From contig NZ_VOUA01000028.1 of NCBI RefSeq assembly GCF_024372725.1, forward strand, positions 1 to 53,347: a stretch of DNA of 53,347 nucleotides, read 5' to 3'. Below, piece after piece: positions 1 through 7,926 of the stretch (positions are counted from its first letter, which is position 1; each line of letters begins with the position of its first letter). Below the pieces are notes generated by a model, which did no database searches, had not been told where the DNA came from, and saw only the letters and a program-made list of their open reading frames with translations. The position numbers and the translations under genes were made by a program. This DNA comes from Methanosarcina sp. KYL-1 (GTDB lineage: Archaea; Halobacteriota; Methanosarcinia; Methanosarcinales; Methanosarcinaceae).

Positions 1-1
1 T

Positions 2-103
2 CATAATGAAGAAGAAATAGAGTCAGAAATATTGAATATGGAGGATATTCACTGGAAGATACTGAGGCTCATGGGAGAGAAATATGAAAATATCTATCTC
101 TAA
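2..103 (+). CDS. C-terminal end of a probable transposase (partial, 5' end outside window)
   Basis: An open frame runs in from the left edge and ends at TAA 101-103, leaving 33 residues rich in Glu/Ile that finish ...EKYENIYL. The stop lies 24 bases before a point (127) where a sequence shared exactly with 40794-40839 ends. At that second site the same sequence is the right end of a small transposable element with a target-site duplication. A gene ending this close to the terminal repeat is typical of a transposase. The IS family cannot be named from 33 residues, so the transposase call is inference from position, not from a catalytic motif. Confidence 0.5.
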   Translation, partial: HNEEEIESEILNMEDIHWKILRLMGEKYENIYL

Positions 104-127
104 TTACGTTAACCTGCCGAAGGCAGG
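82..127 (+). mobile_element. Right end of an insertion sequence (46-bp exact match to 40794-40839)
   Basis: The 46 bases are identical to 40794-40839. They end in the hairpin CCTGCCGAAGGCAGG (113-127), which at 40825-40839 forms the right terminal repeat of a non-autonomous element flanked by CTCTAT duplications. The rest of the copy here lies left of the window. If the call is right, the element ends at 127 and the bases from 128 (ATAAAA) should be repeated at its other end. Confidence 0.6.
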
Positions 128-208
128 ATAAAAGTAATCGGGGACTATATATAAATACAGCAATCGACGGATAAGAGCCGAGCAAATTTAAGTATCACGT
201 GGGAAAAC

Positions 209-517
209 ATGAACGGAAGAGCCGGAAACGATGATTTTGTTATCTCTAGAAATCGACTGTTAAGGGACATTGCCGATTTAGATGCAGAACTTAAAGATAG
301 ATTGAAAGGTAAGCGTTTTAGACCGCAGGAAGGCGATATGATAAAAATACAATATATAAAAACTCGCCTCGTGGCTATGCGTTTAATCAATGATGTGCTA
401 AAGGAAATCGAGTTATCAGATCTGGAAAAGGAAGTAATAGAACTCCGGGAACTGATCCTTAAGCAGCAGCAGAACCCCGGGCAACCCTGGCACCCCGGGA
501 TAGAGGCGATACAGTGA
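209..517 (+). CDS. Small coiled-coil protein of the integrated element
   Basis: 102 residues starting at ATG 209, with a weak GTGGGA ribosome site upstream. The family is not recognised. The sequence is charged and strongly helical, with heptad-like stretches around residues 15-35 and 75-92, and has no signal peptide. The stop overlaps the GTG start of the next ORF by four bases (GTGA at 514-517), so the two are probably translationally coupled. With the next two ORFs it precedes a tail tape-measure gene. That is the position where tailed viruses carry small tail-assembly or chaperone proteins, but no motif proves such a role. Confidence 0.6.
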   Translation: MNGRAGNDDFVISRNRLLRDIADLDAELKDRLKGKRFRPQEGDMIKIQYIKTRLVAMRLINDVLKEIELSDLEKEVIELRELILKQQQNPGQPWHPGIEAIQ

Positions 518-738
518 CCGCTACCCTATCACAGTTGAAAAGGGAGTTAATCGAACTCCGGAAGCTTGTGGACAGGCAGAACCCTGGAATAGACCCCATT
601 ATAATTTATGATCCCCTGAGAGGAAGCCCCGATTTAAGCGGGCTTCCTGATGCCGTGTATATCTGCCTTCCTGCTAAAGACGGGGAAACCCTGGGGATCT
701 GGGAAGGCCCTTACCTTCTTGCTCAGGCGGTGGTGTGA
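514..738 (+). CDS. Small hypothetical protein, coupled to its neighbours
   Basis: 74 residues from GTG 514. The N-terminus (QLKRELIELRKLVDRQNPG) is a short amphipathic coiled coil. It resembles the end of the preceding protein (VIELRELILKQQQNPGQPW) and the start of the following one (QLRREIEQLKQ), which suggests three related small proteins or domain shuffling. The C-terminal half is non-helical, with a PDAVYICLPAKDGE stretch. It overlaps both neighbours by a few bases. Function unknown; the context is a virus-derived region. Confidence 0.6.
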   Translation: MTATLSQLKRELIELRKLVDRQNPGIDPIIIYDPLRGSPDLSGLPDAVYICLPAKDGETLGIWEGPYLLAQAVV

Positions 739-941
739 TGGCCACAGCAGCACAATTAAGGCGCGAAATAGAACAACTCAAACAGGCATACAAAGTGACC
801 CGGGCAACCCTGGAACCCCTGATTAAAATATTCCATCATGACGAAGGGGAAGATAACACCCCTGAAATTGAAGAGTACCGCCGATCACATCCTGGAACCC
901 GGATTCTAAACTTTATAGATGCAGATTGCGGAGAAGATTAA
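738..941 (+). CDS. Small acidic hypothetical protein
   Basis: 67 residues from ATG 738, whose A is the last base of the upstream TGA; the GTG just before it (735) is a possible alternative start. Residues 5-25 form a coiled coil, and the rest is acidic (HHDEGEDNTPEIEEY) and ends in DADCGED. It is the third gene of an overlapping cluster 209-941, which is followed by 115 A/T-rich bases before the tape-measure gene. No known family seen. Confidence 0.55.
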   Translation: MATAAQLRREIEQLKQAYKVTRATLEPLIKIFHHDEGEDNTPEIEEYRRSHPGTRILNFIDADCGED

Positions 942-1056
942 ACCCTTTCCCCGATTCTCTTTTTTGTGAATACAAAAGTAAATAGACTATTAATAACATA
1001 ATAGAAAGTAGTTGAAAACATAATTATTCTCTAAACTATAGAGGAAGTGCTAGATA

Positions 1057-2910
1057 TTGGTAGAAGTCGGAAACATTAGAATAAAATTGGGGATAAACTC
1101 AACCCTAAATACTGACGTTTCAAAGGCAGGAGGGGCACTTGAAAAGCTCAGAGCGAATGCAAAAAAGACAACCTCGGACTTTAAGACCCTGAATGCTTCC
1201 CTTGTGGACACTTCAAAAAGCTTATCCCTCAAAATATCTGCCCCTATCCTGGCTTTGGGTGCAGTTATGACCAAAGGGGGCGAGGATATCGAAGACTACA
1301 GAACCGTGTTAACTAATTTGTACGGCGATGAAGTCCGGGCGGGGAAAGCCCTTTCCCAGCTCCAGCAGTTTAACGATAAAACCCCCTTTGAGCTTCCAGG
1401 GATCATGGACGCGGCGGTCAAATTACAAGCCTATGGAATAGCCTGGGAGGACACTCTAAGGACCGTAGGGGATGCCTCGGCGGGCATGGGGAAACCCCTG
1501 ATGCAGGGAGTTGAAGCCCTGGCAGATGCACAAACGGGCGAATTTGAACGCATGAAAGAGTTTGGTATCAAAGCCGTTGAACTCACAAAGAGCAACGCGG
1601 AAGCCCTGGGCGCGTCTCTCGGAGATGTTGGAAGAACGGCTTTAACCTACACGGATAAGGCGGGAAATCAAACCCTGCAGGTAGTTGATAGAAATAACCG
1701 GGCCATGGTCCAAAGTACTATTCTGGCTATCTGGAATGAGAAGTACGCGGGTGCCATGGATCAGCTTTCACAAAACATGACCGGGATCTGGTCAAACATA
1801 AAGGACAACATCACGAAAGCTTCCCTTTCTGCCCTGGGATGGAATCAGCAACTCGGAAAATTCGGGGAAAATAGCGCATTTGAAAAGATAAAATCATTTG
1901 CCGCGAGTGTCAGGGACGTAACCGCGGGAATTGCCGGGATGGACGCCCGGATACTTCAGGCAGGCGCGGTCCTGGCAGGCTTGGCAGCCGTACTTATCCC
2001 CCTCCCATTTGTAGTGGCGGGACTTTCGGCAGCGTGGGGAGTGGCAGCCGGAGCAATGACAGCCACAATTATACCGGCACTTGGAGCAGTTATCCCCCTG
2101 CTTTCTACTGTGGGCTTACCCGTGATAGCCCTTGCAGGCGGGCTTTACATTTTAGAAAAGAAATTCGGGACGGTCACAACCGGAATAACGTTTTTTAAGG
2201 ATACCCTAACCATAGGGCTTGATGTTGTGAAAAAGGCAGGTATAGTCATTAAGGATTATTTGGCGGAGAAACTGGAAAAGGTAAAGGAAACCATAGCAAA
2301 AGTTACCGAAGGATTTGCTTCATTATTTGAATTTCTGGAACCTCTGGGCGGCGACCTGGGCGGGAAAATTGGGGAAGCGTTGGATAATTGGCACGAAAAA
2401 GCCGAAGCCATACGGCAGGCCAATCAGGGAGTAACCGCAGGGATCAAGGAGCAAAAAAGCGCACTTGATACTCTTTACAGCACAACCCCCCCGGATGCAG
2501 CCGGAGCAGGTGGAACCGGTGGGAATATCCCAGATTACGCAGGGAAACGGGCTTCATATGAAATGATTATGGGAGTAGATGCAGCCAAAAACGCGGGTCT
2601 TGCCGGGTGGTATGGTTCAGCCGGGCAACCAACGACAACCACAGGAGCCGAGCAGACAGCCGTAACAATGGCAGCAGTGACCCCAGCAGCGCCTACGCAG
2701 GGGAAACAGGACAGCATAGAACTCGGGAAAATATCTGACATCCTAAAACAGATCACGGATAGAGTACAGGAAACAAAATTAGACATCGTGAAGACCCTCA
2801 AAGAGGAACCCCGAAAAATAGAAATCGAAACCACTGTAATAAATAATGTTGCCGATATAAAAGAACTTACTAGGAAAATAGAACAGGCGGGACGAACTAG
2901 TGTGATGTAA
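1057..2910 (+). CDS. Phage-type tail tape-measure protein
   Basis: 617 residues from TTG 1057, with a GAGG ribosome site at 1041-1044. The architecture is that of a short tail tape-measure protein. It has an N-terminal helical region with a GGEDIEDYRTVLTNLY segment, then repeated alternation of amphipathic helices. A cluster of long Ala/Gly/Leu hydrophobic helices follows at about residues 295-370 (IPLPFVVAGLSAAWGVAAG), then coiled coil at 400-460 and a low-complexity Ala/Gly/Thr/Pro stretch at 470-555. The family sets tail length during assembly and usually carries such membrane-active helices. Only this gene identifies a tailed virus; no capsid, terminase or portal is in the window. Confidence 0.85.
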   Translation: MVEVGNIRIKLGINSTLNTDVSKAGGALEKLRANAKKTTSDFKTLNASLVDTSKSLSLKISAPILALGAVMTKGGEDIEDYRTVLTNLYGDEVRAGKALSQLQQFNDKTPFELPGIMDAAVKLQAYGIAWEDTLRTVGDASAGMGKPLMQGVEALADAQTGEFERMKEFGIKAVELTKSNAEALGASLGDVGRTALTYTDKAGNQTLQVVDRNNRAMVQSTILAIWNEKYAGAMDQLSQNMTGIWSNIKDNITKASLSALGWNQQLGKFGENSAFEKIKSFAASVRDVTAGIAGMDARILQAGAVLAGLAAVLIPLPFVVAGLSAAWGVAAGAMTATIIPALGAVIPLLSTVGLPVIALAGGLYILEKKFGTVTTGITFFKDTLTIGLDVVKKAGIVIKDYLAEKLEKVKETIAKVTEGFASLFEFLEPLGGDLGGKIGEALDNWHEKAEAIRQANQGVTAGIKEQKSALDTLYSTTPPDAAGAGGTGGNIPDYAGKRASYEMIMGVDAAKNAGLAGWYGSAGQPTTTTGAEQTAVTMAAVTPAAPTQGKQDSIELGKISDILKQITDRVQETKLDIVKTLKEEPRKIEIETTVINNVADIKELTRKIEQAGRTSVM

Positions 2911-2969
2911 TGGCGGGGGACTCTACGGAAAAGGCGAGATGGTATAAAACATGGTTTTTATACGATTAA
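2910..2969 (+). pseudogene. 19-codon ORF overlapping the tape-measure stop; probably a truncated gene
   Basis: ATG 2910-2912 shares a base with the tape-measure TAA. The frame reads MAGDSTEKARWYKTWFLYD and then stops. A start placed this tightly is expected for the next tail gene, but it ends after 19 codons and A/T-rich non-coding sequence follows. The simplest reading is that the tail operon was cut off here by deletion. Confidence 0.4.
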
Positions 2970-3130
2970 GTGGAGAGTTTTGAAGAATTTAATAAAATAC
3001 TCTTAGCAAATGGAACACCTAGAAAAAAATCGAAAAATTAAAGACACTTTGAAGAAATCACTTGAAATATCTATAAAAAATAAAAACGTTTGAAAGATTG
3101 AACTGTTATCATGACAGTGGGTGTGATTCT

Positions 3131-3772
3131 TTGGATCTAAAAATATCAAAAGTGATAAGTATTCTTTTAGTCATCACGCCAATTCTTTTCTTTTCCGGGT
3201 GTACCTCTTCGTCTGGCGATCAGAACGGCGCGTTGGCGGACCCCGAGAGTGCCGTAAATCAAACCGTGGAAGAATTAGAAAACGTGGAAGATGTCACAGA
3301 AGAACCGCTTGGTGTCCCTGAACTAAAAATAATGTCCGTAACACAGATTGATGGAAATCTAAACATCAAAGTCAAAAATGTTGGTAATGGTACTGCAAAG
3401 GATGTATATTGCGGTGTTATCGTACTCGACGGTGACTATGTAAAACCCAATCGTTTCGATGGGACGGCGGACAGTGGGATATATTTAAGCTATATCCCAG
3501 AAGACGAATATAACCTCGCCTATGTGTATGAAGCGGCAGTGATGGCGCTTGATTCCCCCACTCCCGTGTATGTGGATACACAGAATACCACAAATACCTA
3601 CTACGGTGACCGAGCCTTGGTGATTAGGGGTGAAGTCCTCACAAAAGATTATCTTGGTGACGTCGCCCCAGGAGAACTAAAAGAAACTTCGATGGGGATT
3701 GTGAGTCCACACCACGCCATATTCGCTAAAATGGCATGGACAGACGACAAAAGCCAGATCGCCTTTTACTAA
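3131..3772 (+). CDS. Lipoprotein with a FxLYD/CARDB-like beta domain
   Basis: The frame is open from TTG 3098, but TTG 3131 has a GGTG ribosome site (about 3119) and gives a proper signal peptide: Lys, a hydrophobic run VISILLVITPILFF, then the lipobox FSGC, so about 213 residues. After the lipid-anchor Cys comes an acidic linker, followed by LKIMSVTQIDGNLNIKVKN, the start of a beta-sandwich of the FxLYD/CARDB type. The protein would sit outside the cell, anchored by lipid. It stands alone between the tail-gene remnant and the divergent regulatory genes and may be a surface-modifying (lysogenic conversion) gene; that last point is inference. Confidence 0.65.
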   Translation: MDLKISKVISILLVITPILFFSGCTSSSGDQNGALADPESAVNQTVEELENVEDVTEEPLGVPELKIMSVTQIDGNLNIKVKNVGNGTAKDVYCGVIVLDGDYVKPNRFDGTADSGIYLSYIPEDEYNLAYVYEAAVMALDSPTPVYVDTQNTTNTYYGDRALVIRGEVLTKDYLGDVAPGELKETSMGIVSPHHAIFAKMAWTDDKSQIAFY

Positions 3773-3799
3773 AGTTGAACTGCTCCGAACAACTTTAGT
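3768..3799 (+). terminator. Hairpin overlapping the lipoprotein stop codon
   Basis: ACTAAAGTTG (3768-3777) and CAACTTTAGT (3790-3799) form a perfect 10-bp stem with a 12-base loop that includes the stop codon region. No long T run follows, so it could equally be a structured 3' end. Confidence 0.5.
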
Positions 3800-3936
3800 A
3801 AGTGAGTAAGCCTACAAAATTTATATATCATCAAATACATATATAGAAGTGCTGAAATCTAATGAGAGATGAGCAAAAAGTATATTTCCGGCTTTCCCTG
3901 GGGACCCCCCGGCAGTCCCTGGGGACCACTTCCAAA

Positions 3937-4329
3937 TTACTGTTTTTCCATGGTGTAACCTTTTTCCTTGTTTACGCATAGTACATGTCGTTCATCTAGT
4001 TCAGCTTCTCTTGGGTCTCTACCTGCTTTTACAGCTTCTTCCTTGTCATATATTATTAAATCTCCTTTGAACATCGTCTTGCATATTGAGAAATTAGCTC
4101 GCTTGACGTCTTTGCTGTAGTATTTTTCGTATATGTGATCCTTTAACTTCACGGCATCCAACAACCATTTAAAAACTTCCATATCCCCTGGCGAGATAGA
4201 AGGGTACTTTTTACGAAGCAGCCCTTTTATTTCGGCGTTTATTTCTTCCTGTTCTTTTTGCAATTGTTCTGTATGTTCGATCAACTCTTTTATTCTTGCA
4301 ACGTCTCTCTTTTCGGTTTTAGCTGACAT
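3937..4329 (-). CDS. Hypothetical protein with N-terminal coiled coil
   Basis: 130 residues. Residues 5-42 form a charged coiled coil (IKELIEHTEQLQKEQEEINAEIKGLLRKK). The remainder is a mixed alpha/beta region with no recognised motif. It starts one base after the stop of the upstream HTH gene (4331), so the two are co-transcribed. Together with the next two minus-strand genes it faces away from the plus-strand cluster at 4963-5992, like the regulatory arm of a provirus or plasmid. Function unknown. Confidence 0.6.
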   Translation of the reverse strand: MSAKTEKRDVARIKELIEHTEQLQKEQEEINAEIKGLLRKKYPSISPGDMEVFKWLLDAVKLKDHIYEKYYSKDVKRANFSICKTMFKGDLIIYDKEEAVKAGRDPREAELDERHVLCVNKEKGYTMEKQ

Positions 4330-4330
4330 C

Positions 4331-4582
4331 TTAATCTCTTTCCTGATCTGGCAGCCTGAACCCCCAAGCCTTGCCCTTTAATTCCCCTTCCAATTTACCT
4401 TCTTCTTTCAATTTTAGCAGCCGGGCCTTTGCAGTCTGAGAGCTACAGCCGAGGATATCTTTCACTTCATTAACTGAAACAGTGGCTTTCCTTAAGGCTT
4501 CTTCAACTGCGTTGATAAAATCCTCATCGCTCCATTCCTGCGCGAACCTGGCGCCATTCTCAGTTCTTTCCATATTGTCCAT
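4331..4582 (-). CDS. Small winged-helix/HTH DNA-binding protein
   Basis: The frame is open from 4684, but its first 34 residues are a hydrophobic run that reads like translated non-coding DNA. ATG 4582 follows an AGGT site and gives 83 residues. The segment VSVNEVKDILGCSSQTAKARLLKLKEEGKLEGE is a helix-turn-helix with a following wing (GKAWGFRL), matching the winged-helix repressors common in archaea and their viruses. It probably controls the minus-strand genes or the divergent plus-strand cluster. No ligand-binding domain is present. Confidence 0.7.
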   Translation of the reverse strand: MDNMERTENGARFAQEWSDEDFINAVEEALRKATVSVNEVKDILGCSSQTAKARLLKLKEEGKLEGELKGKAWGFRLPDQERD

Positions 4583-4641
4583 AAATAACCTGTTCTCTAT
4601 TAAAAGTAATCTGTTAACAGCAATCAAAAAAAGAAAAAAGA

Positions 4642-4827
4642 TTATTCGGAGACCGGAAAAAGAAAAGCTGAATCCACTTTGCAAATGTCCCCGTCATCGA
4701 ATTTTACCAACGTTTCAAAAGTTCCCTCGGAAATCACGTTACCTTTTCCTCCTACGTTGCCGAACTTTACCCTTTCGCCTGATTTAAACATCCTTGAAAC
4801 CTCTATTACTGTTATATGCTTACACAT
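4642..4827 (-). CDS. Small beta-rich protein, SH3-like
   Basis: 61 residues. The core (MFKSGERVKFGNVGGKGNVISEGTFETLVKFDDGDICKVD) has the alternating pattern of a small SH3/KOW-like barrel, as found in many short phage and plasmid proteins that modulate other factors. It overlaps the raw upstream frame of the HTH gene but not its likely start at 4582. The region upstream (4830-4890) is very A/T-rich and has several TATA-like stretches that could serve promoters in both directions. Confidence 0.55.
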   Translation of the reverse strand: MCKHITVIEVSRMFKSGERVKFGNVGGKGNVISEGTFETLVKFDDGDICKVDSAFLFPVSE

Positions 4828-4962
4828 AACAGTATGTTACTAATAGTATTTAAACTTATATCTGTTATCTATTAATTAATAATAGATAATGATATATAGG
4901 ATGAGGTATATACTGTTATTTGTGGAAGGGGGCTGAATCCCCCTGATACAGGAGGTGAAGAC

Positions 4963-5253
4963 GTGGAAGAATTAGTCGGAAAAATTGAAGCCCTTGAAGC
5001 TGGAAACCTGTTTTTCCTCGGGCTGGATGTCTGCGGAGTCACAGCGGCGACCACTACGGAAGACCTGACGCAATTCAAGGCCATGGAAGAAGAAGGGAAG
5101 CTAAAAATCGAATGTGAAAGACCCGCAACACTTGCGGATTTATGGATGCTATATCCCGACGAAATGAAGGCGGAAACCGGGAAACCGGTACAGTGGAGTT
5201 TGACCCGGGAAACAGGAGAGCGACCTAAAAACAGAGCCCCGGCGGGCATGTAA
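4963..5253 (+). CDS. Hypothetical protein heading a plus-strand cluster
   Basis: 96 residues from GTG 4963, with a very strong site GGAGGTG at 4951-4957. Mostly helical and acidic (EELVGKIEALEAGNLFF... TTEDLTQFKAMEEEGKLKIE). No recognised domain, signal peptide or membrane helix. It is the first gene of a set of small plus-strand ORFs running to 5992, opposite the HTH regulator, which suits an accessory module of an integrated element. Confidence 0.6.
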   Translation: MEELVGKIEALEAGNLFFLGLDVCGVTAATTTEDLTQFKAMEEEGKLKIECERPATLADLWMLYPDEMKAETGKPVQWSLTRETGERPKNRAPAGM

Positions 5254-5385
5254 TCGAAGTAACGAGCGACCTTTTAAATTGGAGTTGACGCAGGGGAAAA
5301 ACGGAAGAGCGACGAAAAACGGAAGCGACCACTTTTTTATTATTCCCTGGTGGGCGTTTTTGCCTTTCATAAAGGAAGTGTGAAA

Positions 5386-5517
5386 ATGCTGTTTAGATGC
5401 GATTTAAAGCCCTTTTCGATTGGGAAAGGGGAATGTATGGCAGGCAGAAGAACGTCAAACTGTGGGGAAATTATGCAGCCCTGCGGGGAGTCTATGACAT
5501 GTGAGGGGATAGCGTGA
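5386..5517 (+). CDS. Cys-rich 43-residue small protein
   Basis: ATG 5386 with a GGAAGTG site (5374-5380) opens a 43-codon frame ending at TGA 5515-5517. The GTG of the next gene (5514) overlaps this stop, as in the other couplings of the cluster. Five cysteines are spaced C5, C17, C26, C33 and C39, suggesting a metal-binding knuckle. The overlap and the strong ribosome site are the evidence that it is real. A weaker 32-codon frame (TTG 5285 to TGA 5383) lies just upstream and is not called. Confidence 0.45.
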   Translation: MLFRCDLKPFSIGKGECMAGRRTSNCGEIMQPCGESMTCEGIA

Positions 5518-5720
5518 GGAAAGGAGCGCAAAAGCTCACACTCTCAAGAGCTCCGGACCTTCCGGGAGTCCTTGATGTTGTGGACGTGGAACCCTGTGGT
5601 ATCTTTCTTTTAGGCGTGGAAGATCCCGGCTTCATCTATCCGGGAAGCTGGATAAGAGAAAGCGAAATAGACACGATTAAAGCCGGGATGCCCTGGCTTG
5701 CGGTGGAAGTGGTGGCATGA
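5514..5720 (+). CDS. Hypothetical protein, coupled small ORF
   Basis: 68 residues from GTG 5514, beta-rich (GVLDVVDVEPCGIFLLGVEDPGF), with a PGSWIRESEIDTIKAG ending. The stop overlaps the next ATG by four bases (ATGA at 5717-5720). No known family. The phrase PDLPGVLDVV... resembles the short segment PDLSGLPDAVYICL of the ORF at 514-738. The similarity is weak, but it hints that the two clusters belong to the same element. Confidence 0.6.
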   Translation: MRKGAQKLTLSRAPDLPGVLDVVDVEPCGIFLLGVEDPGFIYPGSWIRESEIDTIKAGMPWLAVEVVA

Positions 5721-5992
5721 GCGCGGAGAAGTTCACAAGCCCCCTTATGATCCTTGAAAACGTGGACCTTGCGGCAATCGAAGCGGCGGCCCTGAAACAC
5801 CTAGGCGAATGGTACCCACGTGGTTTACGGGGAACAGATGCCCCGAGCGGCATATGCTGCTCAATCCTGGAAACGGCTGGAGCGATTGATAGGGCAGAAG
5901 CTGCGGTCCTGGAGAAGTTCGGGGAAGAGATTAAGCCGGAAGATTACCCGGAAGCTGTCCGGCTTGCGCTTGCATATTTCAGAGGGCTTTAA
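5717..5992 (+). CDS. Hypothetical helical protein, last of the small-gene cluster
   Basis: 91 residues from ATG 5717, translationally coupled to the preceding gene. Predicted mostly alpha-helical, with an internal LAAIEAAALKHLGEWYP segment and an acidic C-terminal half (EKFGEEIKPEDYPEAVRLAL). No domain recognised. It ends 44 bases before the first copy of the GATTACTTAAAACTT repeat block, so the cluster stops at a possible element boundary. Confidence 0.6.
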   Translation: MSAEKFTSPLMILENVDLAAIEAAALKHLGEWYPRGLRGTDAPSGICCSILETAGAIDRAEAAVLEKFGEEIKPEDYPEAVRLALAYFRGL

Positions 5993-6035
5993 GAGGTCCT
6001 CTACTTCTTTCTTATGTGTTTTTATATTTTACAAA

Positions 6036-6130
6036 GATTACTTAAAACTTTTTTTACCTATTTTTTAAGCCGCATGATACTGATTACTCAATTACTCAAG
6101 CGTTTTCGGAAAAGTTTTATTTTGAAAAGA
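6036..6130. repeat. Left copy of an iteron-like block (also at 7255-7355)
   Basis: GATTACTTAAAACTT (6036-6050) and TGATTACTCAATTACTCAAG (6081-6100) are followed by GTTTTCGGAAAAGTTTTATTTTGAAA. The order and spacing match 7287-7355, where TACTTAAAACTTTTCAGCCG and TGATTACTTAATTACTTAA are followed by a near-identical tail. The two blocks enclose the YozE-like gene. The remaining gap 6131-6580 holds no gene I can support; a 22-codon frame 6480-6548 ends at GTGA 6545 but has no good ribosome site. Confidence 0.6.
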
Positions 6131-6580
6131 TGGGAAGTTTCCCTTCCTTTCTTCATCTGATTGGATCTCCTAGAAAGATCCATCTTCCTTTTTAACCTGG
6201 ATCATCGTGCAGTTGTGGTCATGATCTCCGGGGAAAGTCCTGTTATCAAGTATATTCCTTGCACATTTCACAGGACGGGGAACTATACAGGATAAGGGCA
6301 ACCCACGAGAAGCCTTAAGAAGCGAATTTAAAAGACCTATGAATCAAATCATAAGCATCCTTTGAAGAAAACCGTTTGTAGGGGAAATCTGAAAGCCTGC
6401 TTTTTTACAGTGAACTGATAAAATTTAAGCAGTAAAATGTATATAACAATGCTGAAAACATTTACTTTTGTTAAAAGGCGTGGATGTTGAGAACTATGAA
6501 TATTCAGCCCTTGGGGACATTGACCTAAAACAGGAAAATTCACAGTGACTTTGAAAGAGGTAAGAAGAAGGTGGAAGCCG

Positions 6581-7201
6581 GTGAAAATTACAGTGTATAA
6601 AGATTGGATTAAGAAATTTGAAAATGAAAGTTCACCTATTGGAGACTTGGCCCGCGACATAATTCACGACAAAAATTTCCCTAAATCCAAAAGCAAGTCA
6701 TACATATTGAGATATTTGTATAACAAACCTGCATGTAAGGACGCGATTGACACATTTACAAAATCTTGGGATTTATATAGAAAAGAAAACTGTGGGGAGG
6801 GGGGCGCAGACATGCCTTTATCACAAGCTCTTGAATTTATTAAAAAATGGAACCCTGAAACAGGGACAGTGTGCGATTTAGAAGGTCCTTATACAAGTGC
6901 ATATATGAAGACCCGTAATCTTTGCAAAAAAGAGAATACTCCAGAAAATGAAGCCCTGCTAAGAAAAGTTGTGAAATATCGGAAGCACATCCCCAATCAA
7001 GGAGTGGCGGATTTAAATCGTCGCTTGTATCGGGAGGGAAATATTCTCCGTGCTAATAGAATAATTGCATCGGACCACCAGGGGTATTGTTTGTTACACA
7101 GAGCGATTGACGAGGACGGCAGACCTAAAAATACGCTGTTTCAAATTTACACTCTTAAAGAAGTTGAAAGAAGATTGGACAATCGGAGGAAAGCTGAGTG
7201 A
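6581..7201 (+). CDS. Protein with an N-terminal YozE/SAM-like domain
   Basis: The frame is open from GTG 6545, but GTG 6581 has a GGTGG site at about 6570-6574 and starts right at the domain, giving 206 residues. Residues 5-68 (YKDWIKKFENESSPIGDLA..., then FPKSKSKSY and FTKSWDLYRKE) match the YozE SAM-like fold: D/SPxGDLAxDI, a DxxFPK turn and a closing FxxxWxLY. That fold is known mostly from Firmicutes and phages and has a proposed DNA-binding role. The remaining 140 residues, with an SQALEFIKKWNPETG segment and a basic C-terminus, are unrecognised. The gene stands alone between repeat blocks. Confidence 0.7.
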   Translation: MKITVYKDWIKKFENESSPIGDLARDIIHDKNFPKSKSKSYILRYLYNKPACKDAIDTFTKSWDLYRKENCGEGGADMPLSQALEFIKKWNPETGTVCDLEGPYTSAYMKTRNLCKKENTPENEALLRKVVKYRKHIPNQGVADLNRRLYREGNILRANRIIASDHQGYCLLHRAIDEDGRPKNTLFQIYTLKEVERRLDNRRKAE

Positions 7202-7254
7202 ATTGGTATCTCGCGGCAAAACTTTTTTTGCCATTTTTCAAGCCTCTTGATGAC

Positions 7255-7509
7255 GATTACTTAAAACTTTAAGTAATCATTACTTAAAACTTTTCAGCCG
7301 CCCGTTACTGATTACTTAATTACTTAACCATTTTCCAGAAAGTTTTTTTTTGAAATTTTCTATAGGTTTTCACTTTTTCGGTCAATTTTTTAAGTAATCG
7401 ATAGCATTAGCCGGTTTTTCACATAAGTAAGTTTTAAGTAATCAATATCAAGAGACGTTATCAAGTTTTAAGTAATTCCTTAGATTTTCTCTTTAATTTC
7501 TAAGTAATT
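7255..7509. repeat. Cluster of TTAAGTAAT(C) repeats in both orientations (iteron-like)
   Basis: At least nine copies of AAGTAAT/ATTACTT occur in 255 bases: 7255-7269, 7269-7278, 7279-7292, 7310-7327 (two), 7390-7399, 7422-7443 (two), 7464-7477 and 7500-7509. Several extend to GATTACTTAAAACTT. Such clusters are typical of plasmid or virus replication origins (iterons) or of operators for a repressor. The sequence on to 7926 has a C10 run (7567-7576) and a strongly A/T-rich zone (7660-7800, with ATATATATATATG near 7735-7746). No gene is seen there. Confidence 0.65.
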
Positions 7510-7926
7510 GCCAACTCATAATAGAATTTGCAAGCGTGAAACCAAGTTTCTTTTTTTCGTACATAACCCCCCCCCCATCTAAAAAATTGTGAGAACGTTG
7601 CCCGAAATCCACTCAACTGTCTAAATTAAAAATTATTAAAAATTATGGTGTCACGTGCTGATTATGAGAAAATATTAAAGAAAAAATCAATCTAAAAATA
7701 TCATATATACATATTAAAAGGAGTGGATATAGATATATATATATGTATATCTTACTTTATTATTAGTTAGTATAGGGGATTTTTGAAGATTATTAATTAA
7801 TTCTTTTTCTCTCCCTATCATGAGAACTGTGATATAAGTTCATTTTCCCATTTGTGAACGATGATTTAGGAATGGTGTATCCTGCGGCAAATAAAAAAAT
7901 TGAATCACACAATCGGGTTGTTTAGT

